Shown here in pieces: positions 28,404 to 37,516 of a DNA stretch of 64,000 nt. Position 1 is the first letter of the stretch; each line of letters begins with the position of its first letter. The DNA is taken from contig JADJWL010000011.1 of NCBI GenBank assembly GCA_016716385.1, positions 168,442 through 232,441 on the forward strand, given 5' to 3'. This DNA is from Bryobacterales bacterium. Its GTDB lineage: Bacteria; Acidobacteriota; Terriglobia; Bryobacterales; Bryobacteraceae. Both the position numbers and the translations under genes were made by a program. The notes under the pieces were generated by a model, which was not told the DNA's origin, made no database searches, and saw only the letters and a program-made list of their open reading frames with translations.

Positions 28404-28471
28404 TCTGCCACGCTGGGGCCGTCCGCTGCCAGTGGCGACCCGATTGCTCTCCAAACAGGAGGAGCAACGTC

Positions 28472-28717
28472 ATGAAGAGATTCTTCTTGGCCTTAGCGAC
28501 GGGACTATGCGCGATTTCACTCACGGTCTCTGTCCCAGGGAGCGCCTTGGCCCACGGATGCTGCAAGAAGGAAGCCCAGTGCGAAGGCTGCGCCAAAGCT
28601 GCGAAGGCCTGCGCCGCTTGCGTGAAAAACTGTGAGGGCTGCCGGCAGGAGGGCAAGCAGCATACGTGCAAGGACTGCAAGCACAAGAAACCCGCTCAGC
28701 CGGCCGGACAGAAGTAG
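28472..28717 (+). CDS. small exported cysteine-rich protein
   Basis: 81 residues. Signal peptide MKRFFLALATGLCAISLTVS ending GSALA, then a ~50-residue mature part with ten cysteines: one CC pair and four CxxC motifs (CEGC, CAAC, CEGC, CKDC) plus His and many Lys. A strong AGGAGGAG precedes the ATG. The pattern is that of a metal-binding or disulfide-rich exported protein. It resembles four-helix copper-storage proteins only in its cysteine density. It is divergent from the cytochrome protein. No family recognised with certainty. Confidence 0.7.
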   Translation: MKRFFLALATGLCAISLTVSVPGSALAHGCCKKEAQCEGCAKAAKACAACVKNCEGCRQEGKQHTCKDCKHKKPAQPAGQK

Positions 28718-28726
28718 GCCGCCGGG

Positions 28727-29632
28727 TTAATTCAGCGCGAAAATCGCCGACGCCCGTTCCGTCCAGGCGTCGAACCAGGCGGCAAAGCCGCGCACTTGCG
28801 CCTTGCGCTTCTCCGAAAGCGGAATCGGGAAGGACACCGCGCCCAAGCCGCGCCGCGCCGCGATGATCTTCAAGGCCCACGGCACCGGCAGCGGAGCAAG
28901 TTGCTCCAACAACTCATCCTGCAGCGCCAGGACCGTCCGGCGCCGTTCCATGTCCGCCGCGGCGAACACTTCGTAGAGCGCCACGTTCAACTCCGGCACC
29001 ACACCCGCCACGCCGGAAATAATTCCATCCAGGCAATGTTCGTCGAACGCCTCCGGCAGCACGGCATCATGGCCCACGATGCGGCAACTGTCGGCGAAGC
29101 CGTTGGCGCTCAGTTCACGCAGGGTGGTCAGGCTCCCGCTACTGTCCTTGATTCCGACAATCGACGCGACGTCGTGGATCAGGCGCACGGCCACCGCCGT
29201 CGGCAGGCCGCTGGTAAACTGCGGGAGATTGTAGAGCAGAATCGGTCCATCCAGACGGCGCGCCAGCTCAGTGTAGAACGCCTCGAGATCATGATCCTCG
29301 TATGGGAAAAAGTGCGGTGTGGGAACCAACACGGCTTGTGCGCCGCAATCGAGCGCATGGGCCGCGAGCGTATAACATTCGTTCCAGGTGGCGCCCCCAC
29401 AGCCGGCCACCAACACGCCCGAGCCGGCCAGCGCCTCATTCGCCACTTCCACGGCACAGCGCCGCTCCTCAACCGTCGCGCGGGTGTACTCGCCGGTCGC
29501 GCCGTTCACACAGACACCTGTCGAACCGCGCTCCATGACGAACGCGACGTTCCGCCGCAGTGCGTCCGCATCGAACGCGCCGGACGCATCGCGCGGCGTC
29601 AGCAACGCTGCCATGGGTCCGCTGATCGTCAT
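28727..29632 (-). CDS. DapA/NanA-family class-I aldolase
   Basis: 301 residues from ATG 29632, which overlaps the stop of the FAD gene (ATGA). Barrel motifs: NGATGEYTRATVEER (substrate carboxylate loop), LLYNLPQFTSG (catalytic Tyr) and GIKDSSG (Schiff-base Lys). The family includes dihydrodipicolinate synthase, N-acetylneuraminate lyase and keto-deoxy-sugar aldolases. As the last gene of an operon with sialidase-like proteins, a sugar-acid or ulosonic-acid lyase is more likely than lysine biosynthesis. That choice is inference. Confidence 0.82.
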   Translation of the reverse strand: MTISGPMAALLTPRDASGAFDADALRRNVAFVMERGSTGVCVNGATGEYTRATVEERRCAVEVANEALAGSGVLVAGCGGATWNECYTLAAHALDCGAQAVLVPTPHFFPYEDHDLEAFYTELARRLDGPILLYNLPQFTSGLPTAVAVRLIHDVASIVGIKDSSGSLTTLRELSANGFADSCRIVGHDAVLPEAFDEHCLDGIISGVAGVVPELNVALYEVFAAADMERRRTVLALQDELLEQLAPLPVPWALKIIAARRGLGAVSFPIPLSEKRKAQVRGFAAWFDAWTERASAIFALN

Positions 29633-31539
29633 TGTCGTCCGCCTTTCGCTGTGGCCGCGTACAGAGCGCGGCACAGTTCCCCCCGTGTCACCGGCCCGCC
29701 CGCCGACGCTGTCCAGGCGTTATCGGCAACGCTGCTGCTCAAGTCCCGCAACCAGCGCCGGACTTCGTCCTTCGTCAGCACGCCGCTGCCCGGCGGGGCG
29801 TCCTGTTTGGTGGCAAGCTTCCACCAGCGCCGCGCCGTCTCACGGTCGGCGGCTTCATCCGCACGGGCTTCATAGTCCAGGAAGAAGCCCCGCGCGCCGA
29901 AGTACTGCAGCGCCGCGTACGCCGGGTGCTTGCGGTCAATGTCCTTGAAATAGGTGATCACCTGGTCGCGCTCAAGCAACAGCCGCTGCAACTGTCCGCC
30001 GTCGACCGCGCGCGGTTCCACCTTGCCGGACAGCGCGAGATGCGCCGCGGCCCCCGCCGCCTGGCCCAGCGCCATCCAGGTCGGCTCCAGGCGAACCGTC
30101 GAGAAGGCGACGTGTGTTGTCGAAGCCGCCACCGGCACCAGCAGTCCGTCGACCGTCTCGGGAACCATCACGCGATACGGAATCTGGTACGGGCGCGTCA
30201 TCTCGTACAGCATGAAGATGTAGCCTTCGAGAGCGACGTCGTGGCCCTTCTCCCGGCGCCGCACAGGGAAGCTGTCCACCGGAAACTCGCCGGCCGCAAT
30301 GCTATCCGCATGGATCTTCGTGCGGCCCAGTTCCGGGCCGACGATCGTGTCGTTCTCCGTGAGCGTGTACTCTCCCACGATCCGGCGCGCTTCGCGCACG
30401 TAAAGCTGGAAGGGGAAATTGTCGTTATCGGTGAACTCATCCTTAGCCAGGTTGTACTGGTTCGCGAGTTTCCGATGCTCGGCCGGGATCTCGGCATCGT
30501 TCTGCAGGAAGTACAGCAATCCCAGCGTCAGGTTGCGGATGCGTTCGGAGATCTTCTCGCGCTCATCCCAACCCGCTTCCGGATAGTCGTAGTTCATCTC
30601 CGGGAACGGGAAGCCGAGGGGGCGTGGATTCATGTTGACATCGGTCTTCTTGTTCGGGATCTCCGCGATCGAGAGCGCACGGACGACAGTGTTGAACGTG
30701 GGCGCGAAGTACCCGACGCCGTCTACCATCACCTTCGGCGGCGCAAAGCGCCCGGAGCGCCAGTCATCGAGGTAGCCCAGGTAATGGTTGCGATCATAGT
30801 CCGGCGGCGGCGCCGTTAGCTTGCGGGCGTTGGCCGGATCGGAGGTCAGACACAAGCGGTACGTGTACGCGGGGATGCGGTGGTCGCCCTCCCCCGTCGT
30901 GCCGGCGAGAAACGTGCGGGTCTCGTAGTTCTGGTAGACGACGCCCGCATGCAGTTCGTTGAACTCGGCGCGGCTCTCCCGGCCAAGGCGATAGCGGGCG
31001 CCGGCGAACGCCGCGAGGTCGCCCTCATAGGTACCGTCCACAAACACGCCGCCGCGGAATTCCTCCATCGCGCCGGTGGCACGGTCCTTCACGCGGATCG
31101 CGCGCAGCCGGTTGCCGGAGCGGATCGCTTCCTCCAGACGGTGATTCAGGAAAACGCGAACGCGCGACTCCTTGGCCACCATCGCGTTCATGACGCGTAG
31201 CGCCACCGACGGCTCGTAGTAGTAGCCGTCACGCGATAGCTTCACGTCTGCCGAGCCCGGACCGTACTTCTCCACGTAATAGGCATGCACGTCCCGCGTG
31301 AACTCGACGAACAGCCCGCCCACCGCTTCTCGCGTCTCGATGTCCGATTTGCCCAACCCGCTCGTCGTCATGCCGCCGAGATGCTTGTGGTACTCGATGA
31401 GCGCTACGCTGCGGCCGAGACGCGCCGCGCTGATCGCGGTGGCAACCCCGCCGGGAGTCCCGCCATAGACCACGACATCGAACTGCTGGACGCCCAGGGC
31501 CGGGACGACAGCCGCCAGCGCCAGAATCCAAGCCTTCAT
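29629..31539 (-). CDS. exported FAD-dependent oxidoreductase (PF12831 type)
   Basis: 636 residues. A short signal (AWILALAAVVPALG) precedes the dinucleotide fold FDVVVYGGTPGGVATAISAA, then LIEYHKHLGGMTTSGLG. This is the FAD_oxidored family of soil bacteria, often found in glycan-degrading loci and loosely annotated as xanthan-lyase-like. A later stretch (LLVPVAASTTHVAFSTVRLE) closes the FAD site. It probably oxidises a sugar or a sugar-derived ring. Overlaps the aldolase downstream and the BNR lipoprotein upstream by 4 bp each. Confidence 0.8.
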   Translation of the reverse strand: MKAWILALAAVVPALGVQQFDVVVYGGTPGGVATAISAARLGRSVALIEYHKHLGGMTTSGLGKSDIETREAVGGLFVEFTRDVHAYYVEKYGPGSADVKLSRDGYYYEPSVALRVMNAMVAKESRVRVFLNHRLEEAIRSGNRLRAIRVKDRATGAMEEFRGGVFVDGTYEGDLAAFAGARYRLGRESRAEFNELHAGVVYQNYETRTFLAGTTGEGDHRIPAYTYRLCLTSDPANARKLTAPPPDYDRNHYLGYLDDWRSGRFAPPKVMVDGVGYFAPTFNTVVRALSIAEIPNKKTDVNMNPRPLGFPFPEMNYDYPEAGWDEREKISERIRNLTLGLLYFLQNDAEIPAEHRKLANQYNLAKDEFTDNDNFPFQLYVREARRIVGEYTLTENDTIVGPELGRTKIHADSIAAGEFPVDSFPVRRREKGHDVALEGYIFMLYEMTRPYQIPYRVMVPETVDGLLVPVAASTTHVAFSTVRLEPTWMALGQAAGAAAHLALSGKVEPRAVDGGQLQRLLLERDQVITYFKDIDRKHPAYAALQYFGARGFFLDYEARADEAADRETARRWWKLATKQDAPPGSGVLTKDEVRRWLRDLSSSVADNAWTASAGGPVTRGELCRALYAATAKGGRQ

Positions 31540-32669
31540 CGATCCAGCCCCAGAGCGGTGAGCGGCATTTGTGTCACCTCAATGTCTTCTTTGTTGGTTG
31601 CATAAATGGCCCACAGTGAGCCGTTGTGCTCGATGGCATGCGGATATTGGAGGCTGCCGCTGCCCTTGGCCCGTCCTTCGAAGCGCCGTTCCGGAGCGCC
31701 TTTTCGGATGGCCAGGGGCTTCTCGAACACCCATCCATCGCGGCTGAACGAAATCGCCAGCGGATCGCGCTTCTTCTGGTTCGGATTGTTGATCAGGAAG
31801 AACCAGCCGTTCGACAGGCGTCCGGGAAAGTTCTTGCTGGTGGCGTCGGGATAGTTTGTACGCACCGGCGCCGTCCACGTCTTCCCTGCGTCGCGGCTTA
31901 GCGCGCGCAGCACGTACCCGGACCGCGTGTTGTCGCGGATGATCATGTGGACTTCGGTCGCACTCGCCGCGTAGAACGTCGGTTCGTCCATCTTGTCGTA
32001 GGGAGGCTCGGCCGCGATCGGCGTGTAGTTCCACACGCCAGGCGTCTCGCTGAGCGCCATCTTCACATCCATGTTGCTGTCCCGGCAGACCATTGCCAGG
32101 GCATTGCCGAGGCGCTCCGGGGGGAAGTTGTTCATGCAGTTGTCGGCGAAGACGCCCTTGTCCTGCCACGCGCTGCCGTCCCACTCGAAGCGCATCAGGC
32201 GCAGGGCCTTCCACACCTCGCCCTTCCCGCGCTGGCCGTAGTCGGCGCTCTCCATGTAGGCGCCGAGCGCGACGAGCGTACCGTTGTCCACGTAGACGCC
32301 GCGGGCGATCCAGCGCGCCGGACCTTCAGGACCGTCGGGGTCGGCAACCAGAGTCGCCGACTCGCTCCACGTGTGCCCGTCTGTGCTGGTGGCGTAGCGG
32401 ATATGCTGATCGGGATCCTCCTCACCGACGCGGCTCGACGACCAGATCGCCCAATACTTGCCGTCGTGGTGCGCGATGTAGGAGTGCAGGTTAAAGCCGG
32501 AGATATTCTCTTCGCCGCGGAACACGGTGCTCGTCCGGCCGTCCACTAGCGGCAGCGCCATCGGATCGGCCAGCAGGTCGGGCGATTTCAGGAGTTGATC
32601 CAGCGGCTTCTCCGCCGTCCCGCAGGCGGTTGCGAGGCACGCAGCCAGAATCAGGCTTAGACGATTCAT
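31536..32669 (-). CDS. BNR/sialidase-like lipoprotein (paralogue A)
   Basis: 377 residues from ATG 32669. Lipobox LATAC with Cys 16. The propeller has Asp boxes (STDGHTWSES, SRDAGKTWTAP) and ends PHAIEHNGSLWAIYATNKED. It is a close paralogue of the next gene upstream, sharing long blocks such as RTNYPDATSKN, LINNPNQ and DPLAISFSRDGW. The protein is predicted to sit on the outer membrane and to bind or trim glycan chains. No complete sialidase catalytic set was assigned. Overlaps the FAD gene start (ATGA). Confidence 0.8.
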   Translation of the reverse strand: MNRLSLILAACLATACGTAEKPLDQLLKSPDLLADPMALPLVDGRTSTVFRGEENISGFNLHSYIAHHDGKYWAIWSSSRVGEEDPDQHIRYATSTDGHTWSESATLVADPDGPEGPARWIARGVYVDNGTLVALGAYMESADYGQRGKGEVWKALRLMRFEWDGSAWQDKGVFADNCMNNFPPERLGNALAMVCRDSNMDVKMALSETPGVWNYTPIAAEPPYDKMDEPTFYAASATEVHMIIRDNTRSGYVLRALSRDAGKTWTAPVRTNYPDATSKNFPGRLSNGWFFLINNPNQKKRDPLAISFSRDGWVFEKPLAIRKGAPERRFEGRAKGSGSLQYPHAIEHNGSLWAIYATNKEDIEVTQMPLTALGLDR

Positions 32670-33808
32670 TGCAGTTTCTCCAGTCCGAAGTCCGCGATGC
32701 GGAACTCGGAGATTTCGATATCTTCCTTGTTGGTGGAGTACAGCACCCACAAGGATCCGCCCTGCTCGATCGCATGCGGGTATTGGAAGCTCTTCTTGTT
32801 CTTCGCCCGTCCCGGGTAACGCTGCTCCGGGGCATTGGCGCGCAAGGCGATGGGCCGCTCAAACGTCCAGCCGTCGCGGCTGAACGAGATCGCCAGCGGA
32901 TCGCGTCCCTCCTGATTCGGGTTGTTGATCAGGTAATACCAGCCGTTCGACAAGCGGCCGCCGATATTCTTGCTGGTCGCGTCGGGATAGTTGGTGCGCA
33001 CGGGAGCGGTCCACGTCTGGCCGCCGTCACGGCTCAGCGAGCGGTAGAGGTACTTCGAGCGCCGGGCGTCGCGGAAGATCAGGTGCGCGACATCGTCCGG
33101 ATCGACGTACCAGCTCGGTTCGCTCATCCGGTCGTGCGGCTCTTCGCCTGGCAACTTGGTCACTGTCCAGGCGCCGCCGGCCTCCGAGGCCGCCAGCGCG
33201 GTGAACATGTCCGTGTAGCTGTCGCGGCACGTCATGAAAAGGCGTCCCTGCAGCACGCGCGGCGGATAGTTGTTCATGCAGTTGTCGACCTCCGTCCCGC
33301 GGTCGGCCCACTTCTGCCCATCCCACTCGAAGCGGACCAACCGCAGGTTCGGCCACGACTCCCGGCCACGCTCCGTCTCGCGCGTCACTTCGCGGTAGGC
33401 GTTGAGCGCGGTCAGCTTGCCTTGATGCACGTAGATGCCGCGGGCGATCCAACTGCCCGGACCGTCAGGCCCATCGGGGTCGTCAACCTGAACCTGGCTC
33501 TCGCTCCACTGGTGCCCGTCGGGGCTCGTGGCATAACGGATCAACTGATTCGGGCTGTCTTCGTCGACCCGGCCCGACGACCACATCGCCCAGAACTTCC
33601 CATCGTGGTAGGCAAGGTAAGAGTGCAAGTTGAACTGCCACTCCCCTTCTTTCGCGATGAACACCGGGCTCGTCTTCGCTGACGCCAGCGCCAGCTTTTC
33701 CGGTTGCGCGAGCAGCGCGGGATCGGCTAACAGCCTGGCAGGATCCCGCTCCACTTTCGGGCTGCCGCATGCACCCAACAGCAGGGTCAGGCATAGAGTC
33801 GTTCGCAT
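32666..33808 (-). CDS. BNR/sialidase-like lipoprotein (paralogue B)
   Basis: 380 residues. MRTTLCLTLLLGACGSP gives a lipobox with Cys 14. Asp boxes SPDGHQWSES and SRDGGQTWTAP, and the C-terminal PHAIEQGGSLWVLYSTNKED, are nearly those of paralogue A, so the pair arose by tandem duplication. An in-frame GTG at 33814 overlaps the sulfatase stop and is an alternative coupled start. The stop overlaps the start of paralogue A. Confidence 0.8.
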   Translation of the reverse strand: MRTTLCLTLLLGACGSPKVERDPARLLADPALLAQPEKLALASAKTSPVFIAKEGEWQFNLHSYLAYHDGKFWAMWSSGRVDEDSPNQLIRYATSPDGHQWSESQVQVDDPDGPDGPGSWIARGIYVHQGKLTALNAYREVTRETERGRESWPNLRLVRFEWDGQKWADRGTEVDNCMNNYPPRVLQGRLFMTCRDSYTDMFTALAASEAGGAWTVTKLPGEEPHDRMSEPSWYVDPDDVAHLIFRDARRSKYLYRSLSRDGGQTWTAPVRTNYPDATSKNIGGRLSNGWYYLINNPNQEGRDPLAISFSRDGWTFERPIALRANAPEQRYPGRAKNKKSFQYPHAIEQGGSLWVLYSTNKEDIEISEFRIADFGLEKLQ

Positions 33809-33810
33809 GG

Positions 33811-35277
33811 TCACGTTCTCGTCTCCTTTGGGGGCACTGCGCCGCGCCAGCCCTGGGCCATCATGCCCCGCAGTTTGTCGCGGATCTCGCGGTATTCCGG
33901 CTTCTCCGCGACATTCACAGTTTCGTGAGGATCGGCCGAGCGGTCGTAGAGTTCCACCTCGACGGCCTTGCCGTTTCCATCGCGCCATTCGGTGTAGCGA
34001 TGGCTCTCCGTGCGCATCGTGTAGCCCATCACGTCGCCGCCGAGAATCGCAGCCGTCGACTGCCCGGTGGGGCGCGACCGGCGCGGGTACTGGCTGAATG
34101 CCGCCGTCTTCCAGGGGCGGTCCGGCTCGCGCAGCAAGGGCACGAAACTGGTTCCTTCCAGGTGCTCGCCTACCGGCAGACCACAGAGTTCCGCCAGCGC
34201 CGGATAGATGTCGACGAATTCCACCAGCGCCTTCGTGCGGGTTCCGGCGCGCCCCACGCCAGGCGCGGAAACAATCAACGGCGACCTCGTGCAAATCTCG
34301 AAATTCGTCGATTTCCCCCAGTGGCTGTGTTCGCCGAGGTGCCAGCCGTGGTCCCCCCAGATCACGACGATCGTGTTGTCGCGCAGACCGAGACGGTCGA
34401 GGGCCCCCAGCACTTTGCCCAGGCACGCGTCAGCGTAAGCGGTCGCGGCGTAATAGCCGTGCATTGCCTCGCGCATCTTCTCGGCCGGGATCGGACCCGC
34501 GTCCGGGAAGTCTGCGTAGCTTCGCAATTCGCTGTAAGTCGGCACGGGAAATTCACCGATGTTGGCGGGCTTGTCCGGATTCGGCGCAAGCGGCACATTG
34601 GCGCGGTCGAACAGGTCCCAGTATTTCTTCGGCGCTGCGAACGGCAGATGCGGCTTGGTAAACCCGACGCCGAGAAAGAAGGGTTTGTCGCGCAGCCGCT
34701 CGATCGTCGCCACGGCATCGTCGGCCACCCTTCCATCGATGTAAGCATCGTCGCGAACATCGGCGTTCTCGGTGGCGGCCATCTTCTTCCATTCGTCCAC
34801 CGGATCCTTGTTCGCCTCGAGAGCGTACTGGTCGCGCTTGTTCACCTGGTGCAGGCGCTCATCGACGGACCAGCTCCGGCGGTCGTTCATCAGATCGTTG
34901 CCGTGAAAGACCTTGCCGATGTTTTCGGTGTGGTAGCCGTGGTTCAGGAAATGCTGGGGCAGCGTCACCGCATCCGGCACCGTCGCGCGGAAGGACGTAT
35001 TGAGGTCGTAGACGCGAATCGTATCCGGCCGCAGCCCGGTCAGCAGCGATGCCCGCGTCGGACCGCACACAGCCTGCTGGCAGTAAGCATGCTCGAAAGC
35101 GACGCCGCGCGCGGCGACCGAGTCGATGTTGGGCGTATGCGCAAACCGGTCGCCGTAGCAGCCCAGTTGCGGGCGCAAGTCGTCGAACGCCACAAAGAGA
35201 ACGTTGGGCCGCTTCGGGCGGCCACAGGCCAGTGCGCCGGCGGCGGTGAGCAGGAACGAGCGGCGGGTCAGTCTCAT
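33811..35277 (-). CDS. sulfatase (choline-sulfatase/iduronate-sulfatase-like), exported
   Basis: 488 residues. Tat-like leader MRLTRRSFLLTAAGALACG, also a possible lipobox at C18. The catalytic core opens NVLFVAFDDLRPQLGCYGD (D32/D33). C71 in CGPTRASLLTG is the formylglycine site. IWGDHGWHLGEHSHWGKSTN is the signature of the iduronate-2-sulfatase/choline-sulfatase branch. It likely removes sulfate esters from the glycan handled by this operon. Coupled by overlaps to the genes on both sides. Confidence 0.87.
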   Translation of the reverse strand: MRLTRRSFLLTAAGALACGRPKRPNVLFVAFDDLRPQLGCYGDRFAHTPNIDSVAARGVAFEHAYCQQAVCGPTRASLLTGLRPDTIRVYDLNTSFRATVPDAVTLPQHFLNHGYHTENIGKVFHGNDLMNDRRSWSVDERLHQVNKRDQYALEANKDPVDEWKKMAATENADVRDDAYIDGRVADDAVATIERLRDKPFFLGVGFTKPHLPFAAPKKYWDLFDRANVPLAPNPDKPANIGEFPVPTYSELRSYADFPDAGPIPAEKMREAMHGYYAATAYADACLGKVLGALDRLGLRDNTIVVIWGDHGWHLGEHSHWGKSTNFEICTRSPLIVSAPGVGRAGTRTKALVEFVDIYPALAELCGLPVGEHLEGTSFVPLLREPDRPWKTAAFSQYPRRSRPTGQSTAAILGGDVMGYTMRTESHRYTEWRDGNGKAVEVELYDRSADPHETVNVAEKPEYREIRDKLRGMMAQGWRGAVPPKETRT

Positions 35278-36350
35278 CCGAGCTTCTCCAGATCCACGGC
35301 AAGGAACACCACGTCGCGGCGGTTGTAGTCATAGGCGACGTAAAGCTTGCCCTTGTGTTCCACGGCTTCGGGATAGGCAAGCTGCTGCGAGTACCCGAGC
35401 CTCGACTTCTGCGGCGGCCGGTCCGCATGGTACGCACCCCGGTCGAGCACCACCCGCCGCGACCAACTTCGCAGATCGTCTTCGGCGATCCACAGTTCCA
35501 GCGGGTCGCGCGGCCCGGGCCGCCCGTCCTCGCGGACCGTCGTCGGGTTGTCGATCAGCGCGTGCCGGCCGTCGGACAGCGTCTTCAGCCAGAACCGTGT
35601 CGTCGGTGACGGTTTCGAGGTCACAACCGGCCGGGACCAGGTCAGCCCGCCGTCATCGCTATCGGTGCGGAACAGGTATCCCTGGCCCTCCGCGCGCATG
35701 AGCATCGCGAGGCGCCCGTCGCGCAACGCGACTACGCGCGGCGTGATCAAGCGCACATCCGGCAGTTCGGCGAATCCGCCGACGACGGGGTCCCGCCCCG
35801 GCCGGTGGATCCACACTGCGGATTTCCGATGCAGGGTGAAAAACGGATACAGCGACGTGCCGTCGCGCAGCCGGACCTGCTCGGAGAGCACGGCGCCATC
35901 GGGCACGACGCGATAGTCCTCGAGCGCGCTCCACGTTCCACCCCGGTCGCGTGACACGCTGCGGTGATTCGTCACCACCCGGTAGCCGTCCGCCGCGCGT
36001 CCGCTGAACAGGTGCGCCGTGACTGTACCGCCGTCCTGCTCGATCTCGCAGCAGAAGGTCATGCGGCCGGTGACGGTGGGAAACTCGCGGGCGGCGGTCC
36101 AGGTGGCGCCCAGATCGTCCGACGTGCTGATCAGCGGGCGGTTGATATCGAGCGGCTCCTTGTCCCCGCCGGACACCCACACGCAGATGAGCCTTCCGCC
36201 GGACAGCATCCGCAGGATCGGCATCACCGAGACCGTCATCGGTGGACGGCTTTGGAAGATGTACCTGGACTCGACCAGACTCCGGTCGTCGATCAGGCGC
36301 GGCGACGCCCACGCGGTTCCGGCGGCCAGCAGAAAGGCACGGCGTTTCAT
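35274..36350 (-). CDS. BNR/sialidase-like exported protein, divergent copy
   Basis: 358 residues with leader MKRRAFLLAAGTAWASP. Asp boxes STSDDLGATWTAA, SRDRGGTWSAL and SDDGGLTWSRP define a sialidase-type propeller, but outside these the sequence is unlike paralogues A, B and C. The C-terminal EAVEHKGKLYVAYDYNRRDV still matches the shared closing motif. Role in the operon as for the paralogues, perhaps a different linkage. Overlaps both neighbours by 4 bp. Confidence 0.75.
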   Translation of the reverse strand: MKRRAFLLAAGTAWASPRLIDDRSLVESRYIFQSRPPMTVSVMPILRMLSGGRLICVWVSGGDKEPLDINRPLISTSDDLGATWTAAREFPTVTGRMTFCCEIEQDGGTVTAHLFSGRAADGYRVVTNHRSVSRDRGGTWSALEDYRVVPDGAVLSEQVRLRDGTSLYPFFTLHRKSAVWIHRPGRDPVVGGFAELPDVRLITPRVVALRDGRLAMLMRAEGQGYLFRTDSDDGGLTWSRPVVTSKPSPTTRFWLKTLSDGRHALIDNPTTVREDGRPGPRDPLELWIAEDDLRSWSRRVVLDRGAYHADRPPQKSRLGYSQQLAYPEAVEHKGKLYVAYDYNRRDVVFLAVDLEKLG

Positions 36351-37507
36351 GCCGGCATCTTCTCAAGTTGCGCGGCGGAGAACCGGCGCACCACGATATC
36401 GTCGCGGTGGTGGGCATAGATCACGTAGACGTGATCGCCGTGCTCGATCGCGTGCGGATACGTATAGCCGGGACCCTTGTCGTGTCCGGGCATCCGAGGT
36501 CCTCCGGGCGCGCCCTCGACAACGGCGATCCGGTCGTAGACGATGCCGTCGCGCGAGGTCGCGAGTGTCAGCGGGACGCGGCGATGCGGTCCCTGGGTGT
36601 TCGCGTTGCTGACCAGCACGCAGAGACCGTTCCGGAGCCGGAGGTTGAAGTTCTTCGCGTTGGCGTCCGGGAAGTTCGTCCGCAAAGGCGTGCTCCAGGT
36701 GCGGCCGCCGTCCGCGCTCACCGACCGGTAGATGCGCCGCGACGCTCGGTTGTCCCGAATGTGCATGGCAATCTTGCCATCGGGACGGATGAGCAGGTCC
36801 GGTTCGTTGAACGGGCGTCCTTCAGGATTCGGGACCGGGGAAATCTCCCACTGATTGAAGCCTTTGACACCGCCCATCATGAGGCTTAGGTTGAACTGGT
36901 AGTCGCGCCGCGCCATTGCCCAGACGCCGCCCGGCAGTTTCTTCGGAGGAAAGTTGTTGATCGTGTCGGGATGGACGGTGCCGAGTTCCGGCCACCGGCC
37001 GCGTTTCCACTCGAAGGCTTCGAGGGTCAGATCAGGCGCCGCCCAGTGGGGTTGCTTCTTTGGCTGGCCAGAGTCGAGGCTGGCCAGGGCCAGCAAGGCG
37101 CCGTCGCGCACCCAGAACCCCCGCGCGACGTACCGCTTGCCCTTCGGAATCGGACTGAGCAGACGCGCGGGGCTCCACTTCATGCCGTCGGCGCTGGTGG
37201 CATACCGGACGTGCATACCGTGGAAGTTGCCGTCGGTGGCGTGCGTCGACCACATGGCCCAGAACCGGCCGTCGAAGTGCTCCAGGTACGCATGGTTGTT
37301 ATAGGTCGATTCGCCGGCCGAACCGGCGAACACTGTCGCCGTATCCCCCGGGAGGCGCGGGACGCGGTTCCAGTCGATCGCGTCGGGATTGTCCGCCAGA
37401 CCGCGGACGGCAAACATCGGGTCCTCGCGGGACTGCGCTCCGGAGAACGCAGCCCCTAGAAGAATCGAAGCCGCCGCGCGGCGCGTACATCGGGGTACGG
37501 TCCGCAT
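36347..37507 (-). CDS. BNR/sialidase-like exported protein (paralogue C)
   Basis: 386 residues with an N-terminal hydrophobic leader (RRAAASILLGAAFSG). Contains SADGGRTWSTPLRTNFPDA followed by AKNFNLRLRNGLCVLVSN, aligned with the same block of paralogues A and B, and ends PHAIEHGDHVYVIYAHHRDD. No lipobox seen, so it may be periplasmic or secreted. First enzyme-like gene after the TonB receptor (9 bp gap), with its stop overlapping the next start. Confidence 0.78.
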   Translation of the reverse strand: MRTVPRCTRRAAASILLGAAFSGAQSREDPMFAVRGLADNPDAIDWNRVPRLPGDTATVFAGSAGESTYNNHAYLEHFDGRFWAMWSTHATDGNFHGMHVRYATSADGMKWSPARLLSPIPKGKRYVARGFWVRDGALLALASLDSGQPKKQPHWAAPDLTLEAFEWKRGRWPELGTVHPDTINNFPPKKLPGGVWAMARRDYQFNLSLMMGGVKGFNQWEISPVPNPEGRPFNEPDLLIRPDGKIAMHIRDNRASRRIYRSVSADGGRTWSTPLRTNFPDANAKNFNLRLRNGLCVLVSNANTQGPHRRVPLTLATSRDGIVYDRIAVVEGAPGGPRMPGHDKGPGYTYPHAIEHGDHVYVIYAHHRDDIVVRRFSAAQLEKMPA

Positions 37508-37516
37508 CGGGTGTCC

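Noticed and set aside
33811..34426. 5' extension of the BNR paralogue B frame up to 34426
   Set aside because: The extension lies inside the sulfatase gene in another frame and lacks a signal. The lipoprotein leader at 33808 is the natural start.
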